From Candidimonas sp. SYP-B2681 (GTDB lineage: Bacteria; Pseudomonadota; Gammaproteobacteria; Burkholderiales; Burkholderiaceae_B), in contig NZ_RYDV01000006.1 of the NCBI RefSeq assembly GCF_003971065.1, positions 1-64,000 on the forward strand: a stretch of 64,000 nucleotides of DNA. The letters run 5' to 3'. Shown here in pieces: positions 25,960 through 34,812 of the stretch. Position 1 is the first letter of the stretch, and every line of letters begins with the position of its first letter. The position numbers were made by a program, and so were the translations under genes. The notes below the pieces were generated by a model. That model saw nothing but the letters and a program-made list of their open reading frames with translations. It had not been told where the DNA came from and ran no database searches.

Positions 25960-26371
25960 TGTTTCCTTCCTTGTTGTCTGCCGGTCGAAACACCGGGATT
26001 GCTGCGCTTTCGCCTTTCGGGTGCCGGAAGGTAACAACGACGCGCATGCCAATATAAATTCGGGTGGGATCGCAATCTACGATGTTGGTAAGCACGCTTG
26101 GGCCTTCATCCAGGGTCACGAATGCGACGATGTAAGGTTTGACTGCCCGCCTCATGACGCTGTAGGAATAGATTGCGCCTGTTCCCGAAGCCTCTTTCCA
26201 AATGGTGTTGTCCCTTAAGCAAAAGGGGCACCGTGGGCGCGGGTACCAATGCGACTTATCGCATGACGTGCAGTGCTTGATGACCAGCCGCTTCTCGCAA
26301 GCTTTCGTCCAGAATTGCTCGGAGTCCTCATCAACAATAGGCGCGGAATAGTCCTTTTCCCATGAACTCAT
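25952..26371 (-). CDS. Zn-ribbon / OB-fold DUF35 protein
   Basis: The 139-residue protein has a rubredoxin-like zinc ribbon with Cys34, Cys37, Cys48 and Cys51 (HCTSCDK ... RCPFC), then an OB-fold segment with YSYSVMRRAVKPYIVAFVTLDEGP. DUF35 proteins are partners of thiolase-like enzymes, for example Ltp2-DUF35 retro-aldolases of steroid side-chain breakdown, and help bind acyl-CoA. The ATG at 26371 is preceded by AGAGGGGAT. The thiolase-like gene ends four bases upstream, so the two are very likely co-translated subunits. Confidence 0.9.
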   Translation of the reverse strand: MSSWEKDYSAPIVDEDSEQFWTKACEKRLVIKHCTSCDKSHWYPRPRCPFCLRDNTIWKEASGTGAIYSYSVMRRAVKPYIVAFVTLDEGPSVLTNIVDCDPTRIYIGMRVVVTFRHPKGESAAIPVFRPADNKEGNNG

Positions 26372-26375
26372 CTTT

Positions 26376-27581
26376 CTATCCCCTCTCAAGAATCAAGGTG
26401 GCGCTTCCATGCCGGGTCGCCAACATGCCGCCAATGCCCTGTACAAGGGCAAGAGCGCAATTCGGCACTTGCACGGCAGGATGGGCTTCACCGCGCAACT
26501 GCCGAACCGCTTCAATGATCTTTGTCATACCGCCGCGGTTAGCGGGATGGTTATTGCACAAACCTCCACCATCCGTATTAAAAGGAAGTCGACCAACGCC
26601 TGATATCAGATTGCCATCTTCGACGAACCGGCCACCCTCGCCTTTTTCGCAGAATCCCAGATCTTCAAGGAGCATGAGCACCGTGATCGTAAAGCTGTCG
26701 TACAGTGAGACGTACTGGATATCCTGCGGTTTAACGTCAGCCTCTTCGAACGCAATGGCACCAGACCACGCCGCACCGGTATAGGTAAGGTCGATATAGC
26801 CGCCGTTCTGGTGCTTCACAGACTCACCGGCACCTATTACGCGAACAAGCGGCTTACGTAGGGTACGGGCAATTTCGGGACGAGCCAGGATGATTGCTCC
26901 GCCGCCGTCTGTAATCACACAGCAATCCAAGCGGCGCAAGGGGTCCGCAATGACAGGCGAATTCACCACATCCTCGACAGTCACGGTCCTTTGTAATTTT
27001 GCATTGGCATTGAATTGCGCATGATGTGATGCCGCCACTTTGATCATGGCCAGCTGTTCCGCAGTAGTGCCGTATTCATACATGTGCCGCATGGCACACA
27101 TGGCATAGCCAGACACGTTGGCGATATCGTAGGGCTGCTCCCAAGGATAGTCCGGTTGGCTCGCATTGCGAACCTTCGGCTTGATGCCGGTGGCTACGCC
27201 TTCACTTAGTGGCCGCCCCGCCAGCGTGATGAGCGCGATATTGCATTTGTTCTCATTGATAGCGCGCACGGCATGATTCACAAGGTTCAGATACGAGGCG
27301 CCCCCGACGTCAGTGGAATCGACATATTTAGTTTTGAGATTCAGGTACTCGGCCATTGAGGTTGGCCCCATTCCCGGCGCATCACCAGAGCAGAAGTAGC
27401 CGTCGATGTCCTCCTTGTTAATGCCCGCGTCTTCGATTGCACCTAGTGCTACGTCAGCATGAAGGCGAGCCACAGTGGTGTCGGGCGCATAGCGTGTAGG
27501 GTGCTCGTAGGCACCGACAATGCAGGGCATGCGAGAGTGGCGACCACCTCCGATATATGGCGAAGTTTCTGTTAAGCTCAT
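26376..27581 (-). CDS. Thiolase-like protein without the nucleophilic cysteine
   Basis: The 401-residue protein has the SCP2-thiolase/lipid-transfer fold. His345 lies in NNHPANRGG and the C-terminal GIGGMLATRHGSATL loop is present. The position of the active cysteine reads VDSTDVGGASYLNLVNHAV, with no cysteine, and the second catalytic cysteine of the C-terminal loop is also absent. Condensation or thiolysis by the normal mechanism is therefore unlikely. Together with the adjacent DUF35 gene it resembles Ltp2-type retro-aldolases, which cleave beta-hydroxyacyl-CoA. AGGAAA precedes the ATG. The gene opens the leftward operon and is divergent from IclR. Confidence 0.85.
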   Translation of the reverse strand: MSLTETSPYIGGGRHSRMPCIVGAYEHPTRYAPDTTVARLHADVALGAIEDAGINKEDIDGYFCSGDAPGMGPTSMAEYLNLKTKYVDSTDVGGASYLNLVNHAVRAINENKCNIALITLAGRPLSEGVATGIKPKVRNASQPDYPWEQPYDIANVSGYAMCAMRHMYEYGTTAEQLAMIKVAASHHAQFNANAKLQRTVTVEDVVNSPVIADPLRRLDCCVITDGGGAIILARPEIARTLRKPLVRVIGAGESVKHQNGGYIDLTYTGAAWSGAIAFEEADVKPQDIQYVSLYDSFTITVLMLLEDLGFCEKGEGGRFVEDGNLISGVGRLPFNTDGGGLCNNHPANRGGMTKIIEAVRQLRGEAHPAVQVPNCALALVQGIGGMLATRHGSATLILERG

Positions 27582-27592
27582 CTTTTTCCTGT

Positions 27593-27615
27593 AAAATAGA
27601 AATCAATTCTATTTT
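27593..27615. promoter_or_regulatory. Candidate IclR operator in divergent promoter
   Basis: AAAATAGAA and TTCTATTTT are perfect 9-base arms around a five-base loop. The site is 12 bases from the thiolase-like start and 15 from the IclR start in a 48-base intergenic region, so a bound protein would block both genes. The AT-rich dyad is like known IclR-family operators. Confidence 0.55.
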
Positions 27616-27629
27616 TATGATTTTCAGAA

Positions 27630-28388
27630 ATGAATTCTAATACTATGACGAAAGAAAGTTCATTGGGGTTATCCCCTGACCGTGCTCGGAAGGGAGAAGG
27701 GGTGGCAGCGGTTAATCGCGCCCTCCAAGTGCTAAGCGCGTTCGAATCCTCGGAGGATGGACTGACGCTTTCCATGCTGGCCAGCGAAACAGGCCTTTAC
27801 CAAAGTACGATCCTCAGGCTCCTGGAATCCTTAATGCTCGCGGGGTTCGTCAAGCGCCTGCCCGACAGTCGCTATGTTGTTGGGCCGCGGGTACTCATTC
27901 TCAGCGAGATGTATCGGCGTTCCTTCAATATGACCGACTACGTGGTACCACGGCTCAAGCAGCTCGTAGCTGAAGTGGGCGAATGCGCTAGTCTTTACGT
28001 GCGAGAAGGCGATCAACGGGTATGTTTGCATCACGTACAACCGCGGCGATCAGTACGAATGCACGTAGTCGAGGGAAAGCATTTCGGTCTAGACATCGGT
28101 GCGGCAGGACACGTGATCCGCGCGATCGGCGACGGAGCCGAAGGAGAACGCTATGACACTATCCGGCGTCTTGGCTTTTCGGTATCGCAAGGCGAGCGAG
28201 ACCCTGAAAGCGCGGCAGTCGCCTGCCCCGTCTTCATGCACGGAACATCCCTAATGGGTGCTATTTCAGTGGCGATCCCACTATATCGCTTTGACGAAGC
28301 CATCTTGGAGAAGCTTGTTCCCGAAATGAAGCGAACAGCCTTCGAACTATCCGAAGACCTTGGCGGCATCTCACCGTATAGGCCCTAA
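27630..28388 (+). CDS. IclR-family transcriptional regulator
   Basis: The 252-residue protein has an HTH at about 27-85 (VNRALQVLSAF, then MLASETGLYQSTILRLLESL) and an effector domain with ASLYVREGDQRVCLHHV and AAGHVIRA. It is divergent from the thiolase-DUF35-CoA-transferase-Bug operon and shares a palindromic promoter region with it, so it most likely controls that operon and itself. The effector would be the imported acid or its CoA ester. Confidence 0.93.
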   Translation: MNSNTMTKESSLGLSPDRARKGEGVAAVNRALQVLSAFESSEDGLTLSMLASETGLYQSTILRLLESLMLAGFVKRLPDSRYVVGPRVLILSEMYRRSFNMTDYVVPRLKQLVAEVGECASLYVREGDQRVCLHHVQPRRSVRMHVVEGKHFGLDIGAAGHVIRAIGDGAEGERYDTIRRLGFSVSQGERDPESAAVACPVFMHGTSLMGAISVAIPLYRFDEAILEKLVPEMKRTAFELSEDLGGISPYRP

Positions 28389-28478
28389 GCTTCATCGGCA
28401 TACAAGCAACAGCGCCAAAAGAGTTGCACACTGGCATGACGGTTGCTGTGGTGCAGCCCCACCCCCAGCGGACACACC

Positions 28479-30181
28479 ATGAACCGTTCGACCGAGCGCA
28501 AAGCCCGACGCATCTTGCAAGACCAGTTCGGCATATCCCAACTGCGCCCAGGCCAGGAAGAAGTCATTCAAAGCGTACTCGCTGGCCACAACACGCTGGC
28601 GGTTATGCCGACGGGCAGCGGCAAGTCGCTTTGCTATCAGTTGCCATCACTCTGTGAGCCCGGCGTGACGGTGGTCGTGTCGCCCTTGATCGCCCTGATG
28701 CAAGACCAGAAAGAGAAGTTGAGCGACTTCGGCGTCGAGAGCGCCGTCTTCAACAGCGCGACGCCCACGCCAATATTGCAGGGCTACATGAAAGATGCCG
28801 CCCAGTATCGCAATCCCATCTTCATGACGACACCGGAGCATTTAACGAATGGCGAGTTCATCGACTGGCTGAAAACACAGAAGGTGACCCTCTTCGTGGT
28901 CGACGAAGCCCACTGCATCTCGCAGTGGGGTCATGACTTCCGACCCGCGTTCCTGGACATTCCCCAGGCCATCCGCGAACTGGGTTCGCCCACGGTGCTG
29001 GCTCTGACGGCAACCGCGACGGACGAGGTGATCCACGATATCGGCGAGCAACTTGGCTTGGCCGCCATGTGCGTGATCAAGACAGGGGTTTACCGGAACA
29101 ATCTGCATTACGCCGTTCGACAAGTCAGCGGTGAGCATGAGCGGCGCGAGGCGCTATTGAGCATGCTGCGCGAGACGGAAGGCCCGGCCATCGTCTATAC
29201 GGCGACCGTCAAGGAAGCGACGGCGCTGCATCAAATGTTGACCGAGGCGGATCGGTGTGCTGCGCTTTACCACGGGCAGCTGCCGCAAAAAGCACGCCAC
29301 GACAATCAGGATGCCTTCATGTCGGGTCAGGTTCGTATCATGGTCGCCACTAATGCATCCGGATGGGCATCGACAAGCCCGACGTGCGACTGGTCGTGCA
29401 TGCGCAGATTCCGGGTAGCCTGGATGCGTACTATCAGGAATCGGGCCGGGCGGGTCGTGACGGAGAGCCGGCACGCTGCGTATTGATACACGAGGAAAAG
29501 GACAAGCGGATTCAGCAATTCTTTTTGATCAATCGCTATCCGTCCGAGGCCATGGTGGCGCAGATCGTAGACGCCCTGTCGGCCGGAAGCGCGGCCATTA
29601 CTTTCGAATCGCTGCGGGCGGCGGTCCCCGATATTCCTGTGCGCAAGCTGCAGGTCGCGCTCAAGATGCTGGACGATGCCAAGCTAATCAAGCGCAAGGG
29701 CAGCGCGATTACCCTACTCGCGGACGCTGACATACAGGCGCGCGCGGCAGAGGCGGTTCGCCAGTACGAGCTGCGTGCGGAGCGCGACCGTGAAATCTTG
29801 GGCGCCATGGTGGCATACGCGCGCAGCGGACAATGCCGCTGGCGCATGTTGCTCGACTATTTTGACGACAGTCCGACGTGGGAGCACTGCGATCATTGCG
29901 ACAGCTGCGAGCTCGCCAAAGAAGCTGAAGCGCTGGCGGAACAAATGGAGCAGCATGCCGTGATTCAAACCGAGGCTGACACCCCGGCGCCTACCGCGCC
30001 GGCGTTTCGTCCCGGCGACCGTGTAGGTGTTCGGCGTTACGGTGCGGGGCTCGTCGAGGCTGTCACGCGCGAACGCGTCGACATTCGATTTCCCGATGGT
30101 TCGTTGCGGCGATTCTTGCCGAACTATGTCCGACGTCTGCAACACCAGAGAACCACGCCCCCGGAAAAGCAAGCCGCGTGA
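28479..30181 (+). pseudogene. recQ: RecQ-family DNA helicase with a frameshift
   Basis: Two overlapping frames together encode one RecQ helicase. The first has Walker A (AVMPTGSGKSLCYQLP), Walker B as VVDEAHCISQWGHDFRP and TALTATATDEV; it breaks after VATNAS. The second resumes with [14 protein letters not shown] and [14 protein letters not shown], then the RecQ zinc cysteines ([17 protein letters not shown]). A single missing A near 29363 (GGATGGGC for GGAATGGGC) explains the shift; the adjacent codon is TCC (Ser) where the family has Phe. The ATG at 28479 is the likely start. A sequencing error or a real loss of function are both possible. No stop codons are found elsewhere. Confidence 0.85.
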
Positions 30182-30198
30182 TTCGTACGGCGTAGACT

Positions 30199-31452
30199 TC
30201 ATACCGCATCCGGAACCGCGCACGCCTCCGATAGCTGCCCGCCAGATGCCCCGAGCAAGGCCGTTTCGGCCGGGACCAGCCGGCGCTCGAAGCGATCGCT
30301 CTGCCGCAGCACCTCGGCAGCCAGTTCCTCGTGCACGGGACGACGTCCTGCTTCGTCTGCAAAGCCCAACATGCCTGTGGGGCAATGCCGGTGATTGTCC
30401 CAACCGGGATAATCGGTGATGGGATAGAGGCAAATGCCGCCGACCGGAACACCGATGTCCAAGGCCCCAGCCACTTCGTCGCACACATAACGCAGCCACG
30501 AGACCCGATGCTCGCCTTCCGCGCCGGTTTCTGCAATGAAGAGCGGCCTTTGATAGCGATGGTAGGTCTCGGCCAGGATGTCGCGCAGCGGACGGTAAAG
30601 GGGTTCGCCTCTTCGAATCGTGGGGCCGTTCAGATACCACTGATTGTGCGAGTAAAAATTGACGCCGACGATATCCAACAGATCGGGCTTGCCGCCAAGC
30701 TCAGGCATCAAACGACCGGTGATCATGTCCCACGCCTGGTATTGCGCAAGACGCGCGTTTTCCGCCCTGCGCTCTTGGCGTACATTTTTAGGGACGATGT
30801 TGATGACCGGGTCCACCGAAACGAAGCGGGCCCGGGGATCGATATCCCGTATCGCCTGGATGGCAGCGACCGTCGCGCGCACCAGCTGACATTTAAGCTC
30901 CATCCCGCGCCGGCGCTGGCACGGGGCGATGTCGCCGGTGTCGCCGCCCGCCCAAGCCCAGAATGAAATTTCATTGACCGGACAGTAATACGGCACCTCC
31001 GGCCATTCGTCGCGCATCAGCGCCGCAAGCGCGGCGGCAAATCGGGCGAAGCGCGTCACGAAAGCCGGCGACCAGATATCGAGGTCGTCGGGCCAACCGT
31101 AATGACACACATCCCAGACAGGCTGCACGCCTGCTTCGCGGGCGGCACGCAGCACTGGCAGGAAACCCGACCAGTCATAAACGCCCGGCGCCGGCTCGGC
31201 CAGATGCCACCGTATTCCATCTCGTACGGTCTGAATACCCTGTTCCACCATGGCTCGATAGTCCTGTGCGGCGAACACATCGTGTTGTGTGTCGCGCAGC
31301 AGGTCCAGGCGTCGGCCGTCTCTCCGGCGATGGCTGGAGCACTCAAAGCCGCCCAGAAAATAGCTATCGAAAAGCGGTGTTATTGCGTCATTGGTTTGTC
31401 TCTGCATGGCGCCACCGCAGAGCTGAAAAAAAGGCGTGCTTTCTGGAGTCAT
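30199..31452 (-). CDS. Clan-A glycoside hydrolase-like protein (beta-glucosidase-like)
   Basis: The roughly 417-residue protein has a TIM-barrel pattern. A probable acid/base glutamate lies in YYCPVNEISFWAW and a nucleophile in PLFIAETGAEGEHR, the two glutamates of clan-A (GH1/GH5-like) retaining hydrolases. Also visible are GIQTVRDGIRWHLAEP and PVWDVCHYGWPDDLD. No signal peptide is evident, so it probably acts in the cytoplasm. The start is uncertain: ATGs at 31452, 31410 and a longer open frame to 31554 are available. It converges on the helicase gene and no sugar transporter accompanies it. Confidence 0.72.
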   Translation of the reverse strand: MTPESTPFFQLCGGAMQRQTNDAITPLFDSYFLGGFECSSHRRRDGRRLDLLRDTQHDVFAAQDYRAMVEQGIQTVRDGIRWHLAEPAPGVYDWSGFLPVLRAAREAGVQPVWDVCHYGWPDDLDIWSPAFVTRFARFAAALAALMRDEWPEVPYYCPVNEISFWAWAGGDTGDIAPCQRRRGMELKCQLVRATVAAIQAIRDIDPRARFVSVDPVINIVPKNVRQERRAENARLAQYQAWDMITGRLMPELGGKPDLLDIVGVNFYSHNQWYLNGPTIRRGEPLYRPLRDILAETYHRYQRPLFIAETGAEGEHRVSWLRYVCDEVAGALDIGVPVGGICLYPITDYPGWDNHRHCPTGMLGFADEAGRRPVHEELAAEVLRQSDRFERRLVPAETALLGASGGQLSEACAVPDAV

Positions 31453-31652
31453 GAATACCATCCGGATGCCAAAGACGTCCGCCGCCTTGCAAGAATCGAG
31501 CCTGCATCGGCGCTTTCCCGTTTTCAGGTTATGGCTACCTTGCAATGGGGCCATGCTCCGTTAAGGGAAGAAGAAATTTGTAATAGAAGAAGCGGCCGGG
31601 CACATCTTTTGCAGCCCAGGATGGTGATATTTACTACAACGTGAGGCTAGCC

Positions 31653-31814
31653 ATGGAGACCAATAAGCACCCGGGCGATGAAGTGCCGCCCGAGACAGCC
31701 CAATCCGGAAAGTTGCCTTGCGGCACGTGTCAGGGCAGCGGCGTGAAGGACGGCAAACCCTGCCCAAACTGTGGCGGCACGGGGGAGATCACCGTGCTTG
31801 TCGGCGACGCGTAG
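31653..31814 (+). CDS. 53-residue zinc-finger (DnaJ central-domain-like) peptide
   Basis: This short frame encodes 53 residues with two CxxC pairs in the DnaJ-type CxxCxGxG arrangement: PCGTCQGSGVKDG and PCPNCGGTGE. GTGAGG precedes the ATG at a good distance. Such minimal zinc ribbons occur as stand-alone proteins of unknown function in many proteobacteria. It is flanked by the glycosidase (divergent) and the fasciclin gene (convergent). Confidence 0.7.
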   Translation: METNKHPGDEVPPETAQSGKLPCGTCQGSGVKDGKPCPNCGGTGEITVLVGDA

Positions 31815-31967
31815 CGCTAGTTACCGCGGCGCGCCGACTTCCTGTGTAGGCTCTTCATTGAAATGCGGGCCATTCTGAATCAGCGTCACACGTATATTGC
31901 ATTTACCCTAATGACTGCTGATACGAAGGCCCGCCAGCGTCCGGTTGGCAACATATGCCAACATTTC

Positions 31968-32423
31968 CTACTTCGGCATAACAACAGAGTCGATGGCGTG
32001 GATAACACCGTTATCTGCGACGACATCCGCTTTCACGACCTTGGCTTGGTCCACGCCCACTTTTCCGCCATTGGTTGTCACAGTTAGCGAACTGCCTTCA
32101 ACCGTTTTCACGGCGCCAGCCTTCACGTCTTTCGCCATGACTTTGCCCGGCACAACGTGGTAGGTGAGGACCTTGGTCAGTGCCGCCTTGTCCTTCAGGA
32201 GCGCGTCGAGCTTGTCCTCGGGGATTTTGGCAAATGCTTCATCGGTCGGAGCAAAAACAGTGAACGGGCCAGGCCCTTTTAGCGTGTCGGTCAGTCCCGC
32301 TGCCTGCACCGCAGTGACCAAGGTGGTGAATGAGCCTGCTGATTTTGCCGTGTCCACGATGTTGGCAGCTTGGACGGTACCGATGGCGCAGGCGATAGAA
32401 ATTCCAGTCAGAATTCGTTTCAT
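31968..32423 (-). CDS. Exported fasciclin-domain protein
   Basis: The 151-residue protein has a signal peptide ([19 protein letters not shown]) and one fasciclin (FAS1) domain: [37 protein letters not shown] and [10 protein letters not shown], then [18 protein letters not shown]1 proteins in bacteria are secreted or periplasmic and linked to adhesion or stress. GGAG precedes the ATG. The MerR regulator on the other strand shares its upstream region and is a plausible controller. Confidence 0.93.
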   Translation of the reverse strand: MKRILTGISIACAIGTVQAANIVDTAKSAGSFTTLVTAVQAAGLTDTLKGPGPFTVFAPTDEAFAKIPEDKLDALLKDKAALTKVLTYHVVPGKVMAKDVKAGAVKTVEGSSLTVTTNGGKVGVDQAKVVKADVVADNGVIHAIDSVVMPK

Positions 32424-32551
32424 GGTTGACTCCTGTGGTTTGTAAGATTGAACCGCCGAAAAATCTGAGAGATCAGAAAAACTCGGGGGCGAACGGCGAA
32501 CCGCGTTTTGTGTAAATCTACGCGCTTGCAGCGTATACGTCCATAGTTTGT

Positions 32552-32577
32552 ACCGCTATAATGCAAGCATTAGCGGT
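32552..32577 (+). promoter_or_regulatory. MerR promoter with embedded palindrome
   Basis: ACCGCTA at 32552-32558 and TAGCGGT at 32571-32577 are perfect 7-base arms enclosing a TATAAT (32557-32562) suited to be a -10 box. Inner AATGC/GCATT arms are offset by one base. It lies 33 bases before the MerR start, consistent with autoregulation; binding could also affect the divergent fasciclin gene. Confidence 0.5.
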
Positions 32578-32609
32578 TCAAATACGGGTCAACTCAGAAG
32601 GGGTCAGAA

Positions 32610-33566
32610 ATGGAAAAGATCGAGACAACGCCGGAGGACAGCCATATCTCCTACCGCAGCGGAGTCGCGGCGCGGCTGGCCGGACTTTCTACGGAAACCC
32701 TGCGCGTGTGGGAGCGCCGCTATAACTTGTCCGATACCGAGCGTTCCGCTCGCGGGCAGCGACTGTATTCTGCCGAACAGGTTCGCAGGCTAGGCTTGCT
32801 CAAGCAGCTGGTGGATCAGGGGCATGCAATCAGCACGCTGGCCAGCTTGCCTGACGAACAGCTCCAACAGTTGATCGCAGCGCCGGTTAAGGAACAACAG
32901 GCCGCGGGGCCGCTTAGGGTGGCGGTGATTAGCGGAAGCCTTGCCAGGCGTATCGCCGCCGGTGGACGCGATGAGCAAGATATTATCGTTCAATGTAGTT
33001 GCTCAACGCTTGAACAGGCTGCTTCGCTACCGCCCGATGCGAAGGCGCAAGTCCTGTTGATCGAGCTGTCAGAACTCCACGAAAGCGCGCTCCCCCTGAT
33101 TATGTCAGCCCGGGATGCCTGTGGCGGTGCTGCCGTCGTCGTCCTTTACCGTTTTGGTGCGAGCGCGACCATCCGCGCCTTGCGTGCGCAAGGATGCTTG
33201 GTCGGACGCATTCCGGCCGAACTCAGTGAATTAATGATGTTATGCCGTTCGGCGCTTGCGGGCGAGCGCCTGCCGCCCCCTCAGCAACCCGCCATACCAA
33301 AGCTGCGGTTCGACGAAGATGCGCTTTTCACGATTACGGCGGCTGGCAGCGGCCTAGCCTGCGAATGTCCGAAACATCTGGCCGACGTACTATTGATGGT
33401 CGGAAGCTTCGAGCGCTACAGTGCCCAATGCGCATCTCGCAATGCGGACGATGCGCAGTTGCATCACGACTTGGAACATGCCGCCGGGCATGCTCGCGCC
33501 ATCCTGGAAGCCGCGATGGAACGGCTGGCACGCGCGGACGGTTTGCCATTGCCTTCGCCGCTATAA
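32610..33566 (+). CDS. MerR-family regulator with C-terminal cofactor-like domain
   Basis: The 318-residue protein has an N-terminal MerR HTH (SYRSGVAARLAGLSTETLRVWERRYNLSDTERSARGQRLYSAEQVRRL in outline, residues 14-60). A long C-terminal part is laid out like B12-binding MerR regulators (LitR/CarH-type): a linker, then a Rossmann-like segment (AVISGSLARRI, AQVLLIELSEL, GAAVVVLYRFGA). The B12-ligand motif DxHxxG is not seen, so cobalamin binding is doubtful. It is divergent from the fasciclin gene and downstream of a palindromic promoter. A light or redox stress role is only analogy. Confidence 0.85.
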   Translation: MEKIETTPEDSHISYRSGVAARLAGLSTETLRVWERRYNLSDTERSARGQRLYSAEQVRRLGLLKQLVDQGHAISTLASLPDEQLQQLIAAPVKEQQAAGPLRVAVISGSLARRIAAGGRDEQDIIVQCSCSTLEQAASLPPDAKAQVLLIELSELHESALPLIMSARDACGGAAVVVLYRFGASATIRALRAQGCLVGRIPAELSELMMLCRSALAGERLPPPQQPAIPKLRFDEDALFTITAAGSGLACECPKHLADVLLMVGSFERYSAQCASRNADDAQLHHDLEHAAGHARAILEAAMERLARADGLPLPSPL

Positions 33567-34811
33567 AAACCGTCGATCATGACGGAACGGCGTCAAATCC
33601 ATCGACGGCGTCCGCCCTGCCATCACTTGCGCCGTCAGGCGTGCACTTGCGCTGGCCATTGTCCAGCCCATGGCGCCATGACCGCAATTTAGAAACAAGC
33701 CCTGGTGGGTGCCGGCACCAAGATATGGCAGTCCATCCGGCGTCATGGGGCGCTGACCAACCCATTGCTCAACCTCCATCCCTTCCACCGCTGGGCAAAG
33801 CTTGCGAGCAAAGGCCTCCAAGCTGGCAAATCGATGACTGCTAAGCGTTTTGTCGGGGTGGCCGATGTCTGCGAATCCAGTAAATCGCATCCGCCCCTCG
33901 CCGAACGGGGCCCAGGCTATCTTGTCCGAGATGGATACGCCGCCGTGAACTGGCCGCGCTCCTTGTATTCCATGATACGTGAGGGAATAGCCGCTCACGG
34001 GATGGATCTGCAACTTGTACTTCAGGGGACGCAGTAATTCTTTGGATGCATATCCCGTCGCCACCACACATGCATCGCACGGCAGAACGCCGCTTTCGGT
34101 ACTGATTCCAACGACCCGACCTTCTTGCATGAGGATTTCACCCACGCGGGTTTCCCATCTGAATTGAGCGCTGCGTTCCCCGGCAATTCGAGCTGCCTCA
34201 AGCGCGTATAAACGCGCGTCGCCACAGGCGTCCAGCGGGCAGTAAGTTCCTCCGTGGAAGCTATCGGCGTTAGCTCCGTTCAGCGAAGGATCCAGAGCCC
34301 GCAGCGCGTTGCCGCGCAGCACTTCGAATGGCTCCCCCGCTTCCCGCAACAAATCGAGTTCAGCCTCGGCTGGCGCTTCCCCCGCCTTGTAAAGATAAAG
34401 CAGGCCGTTACGAGAGCCGCCATACGAACTAAGCGGAATATCGTCCGTGCTGAAATGAATCTCTCGAGAAAGTCTGGCCAGCTGCAGCGCGTGGCGAGAA
34501 TTACGTTTCCAGTTACCGACCGAGGACTGTTTGGCAAACAACCTTAGCCATCCTACTAGCGCGGCATTGCGCGGTCTGCCGATGCGGGGCCTGTCCTTAC
34601 CTAGGATGAAGGCCGAGAGCACCCCTTGAACAGTCCCGGGTTCTGCCCAACTGAAGCAATGACCAGGAGACAGCAAGCCGGCGTTGGCGTAACTGGCTTG
34701 GCTCGCAGCGTTAGACGCAGCGTCAACGACCGTGACCTTATGGCCCTCCCGAATCAGTTCAAGCGCGGTACAAACGCCAACAATACCGGCCCCGACTACG
34801 ACGACATGCAT
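33561..34811 (-). CDS. FAD-dependent D-amino-acid dehydrogenase (DadA-like)
   Basis: The 416-residue flavoprotein opens with HVVVVGAGIVGVCTALELIREGHKV, the FAD dinucleotide fold. It has ASYANAGLLSPG, typical of DadA, and the C-terminal GHGAMGWTMASASARL. DadA enzymes oxidise D-amino acids to oxo-acids and pass electrons to the respiratory chain. The ATG at 34811 is one base after the TyrA-like stop, so the two are coupled in one operon with an amino-acid ABC importer. That suggests that the oxidised substrate is imported by the same operon. Confidence 0.87.
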   Translation of the reverse strand: MHVVVVGAGIVGVCTALELIREGHKVTVVDAASNAASQASYANAGLLSPGHCFSWAEPGTVQGVLSAFILGKDRPRIGRPRNAALVGWLRLFAKQSSVGNWKRNSRHALQLARLSREIHFSTDDIPLSSYGGSRNGLLYLYKAGEAPAEAELDLLREAGEPFEVLRGNALRALDPSLNGANADSFHGGTYCPLDACGDARLYALEAARIAGERSAQFRWETRVGEILMQEGRVVGISTESGVLPCDACVVATGYASKELLRPLKYKLQIHPVSGYSLTYHGIQGARPVHGGVSISDKIAWAPFGEGRMRFTGFADIGHPDKTLSSHRFASLEAFARKLCPAVEGMEVEQWVGQRPMTPDGLPYLGAGTHQGLFLNCGHGAMGWTMASASARLTAQVMAGRTPSMDLTPFRHDRRFL

Positions 34812-34812
34812 A

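Noticed and set aside
29363-30181. C-terminal RecQ part as an independent gene
   Set aside because: The ATG is created by the frameshift within a helicase motif; the two frames join perfectly as one protein.
32610-33566. Confirmed cobalamin photoreceptor
   Set aside because: The layout resembles CarH/LitR, but the B12 ligand motif DxHxxG is not seen.
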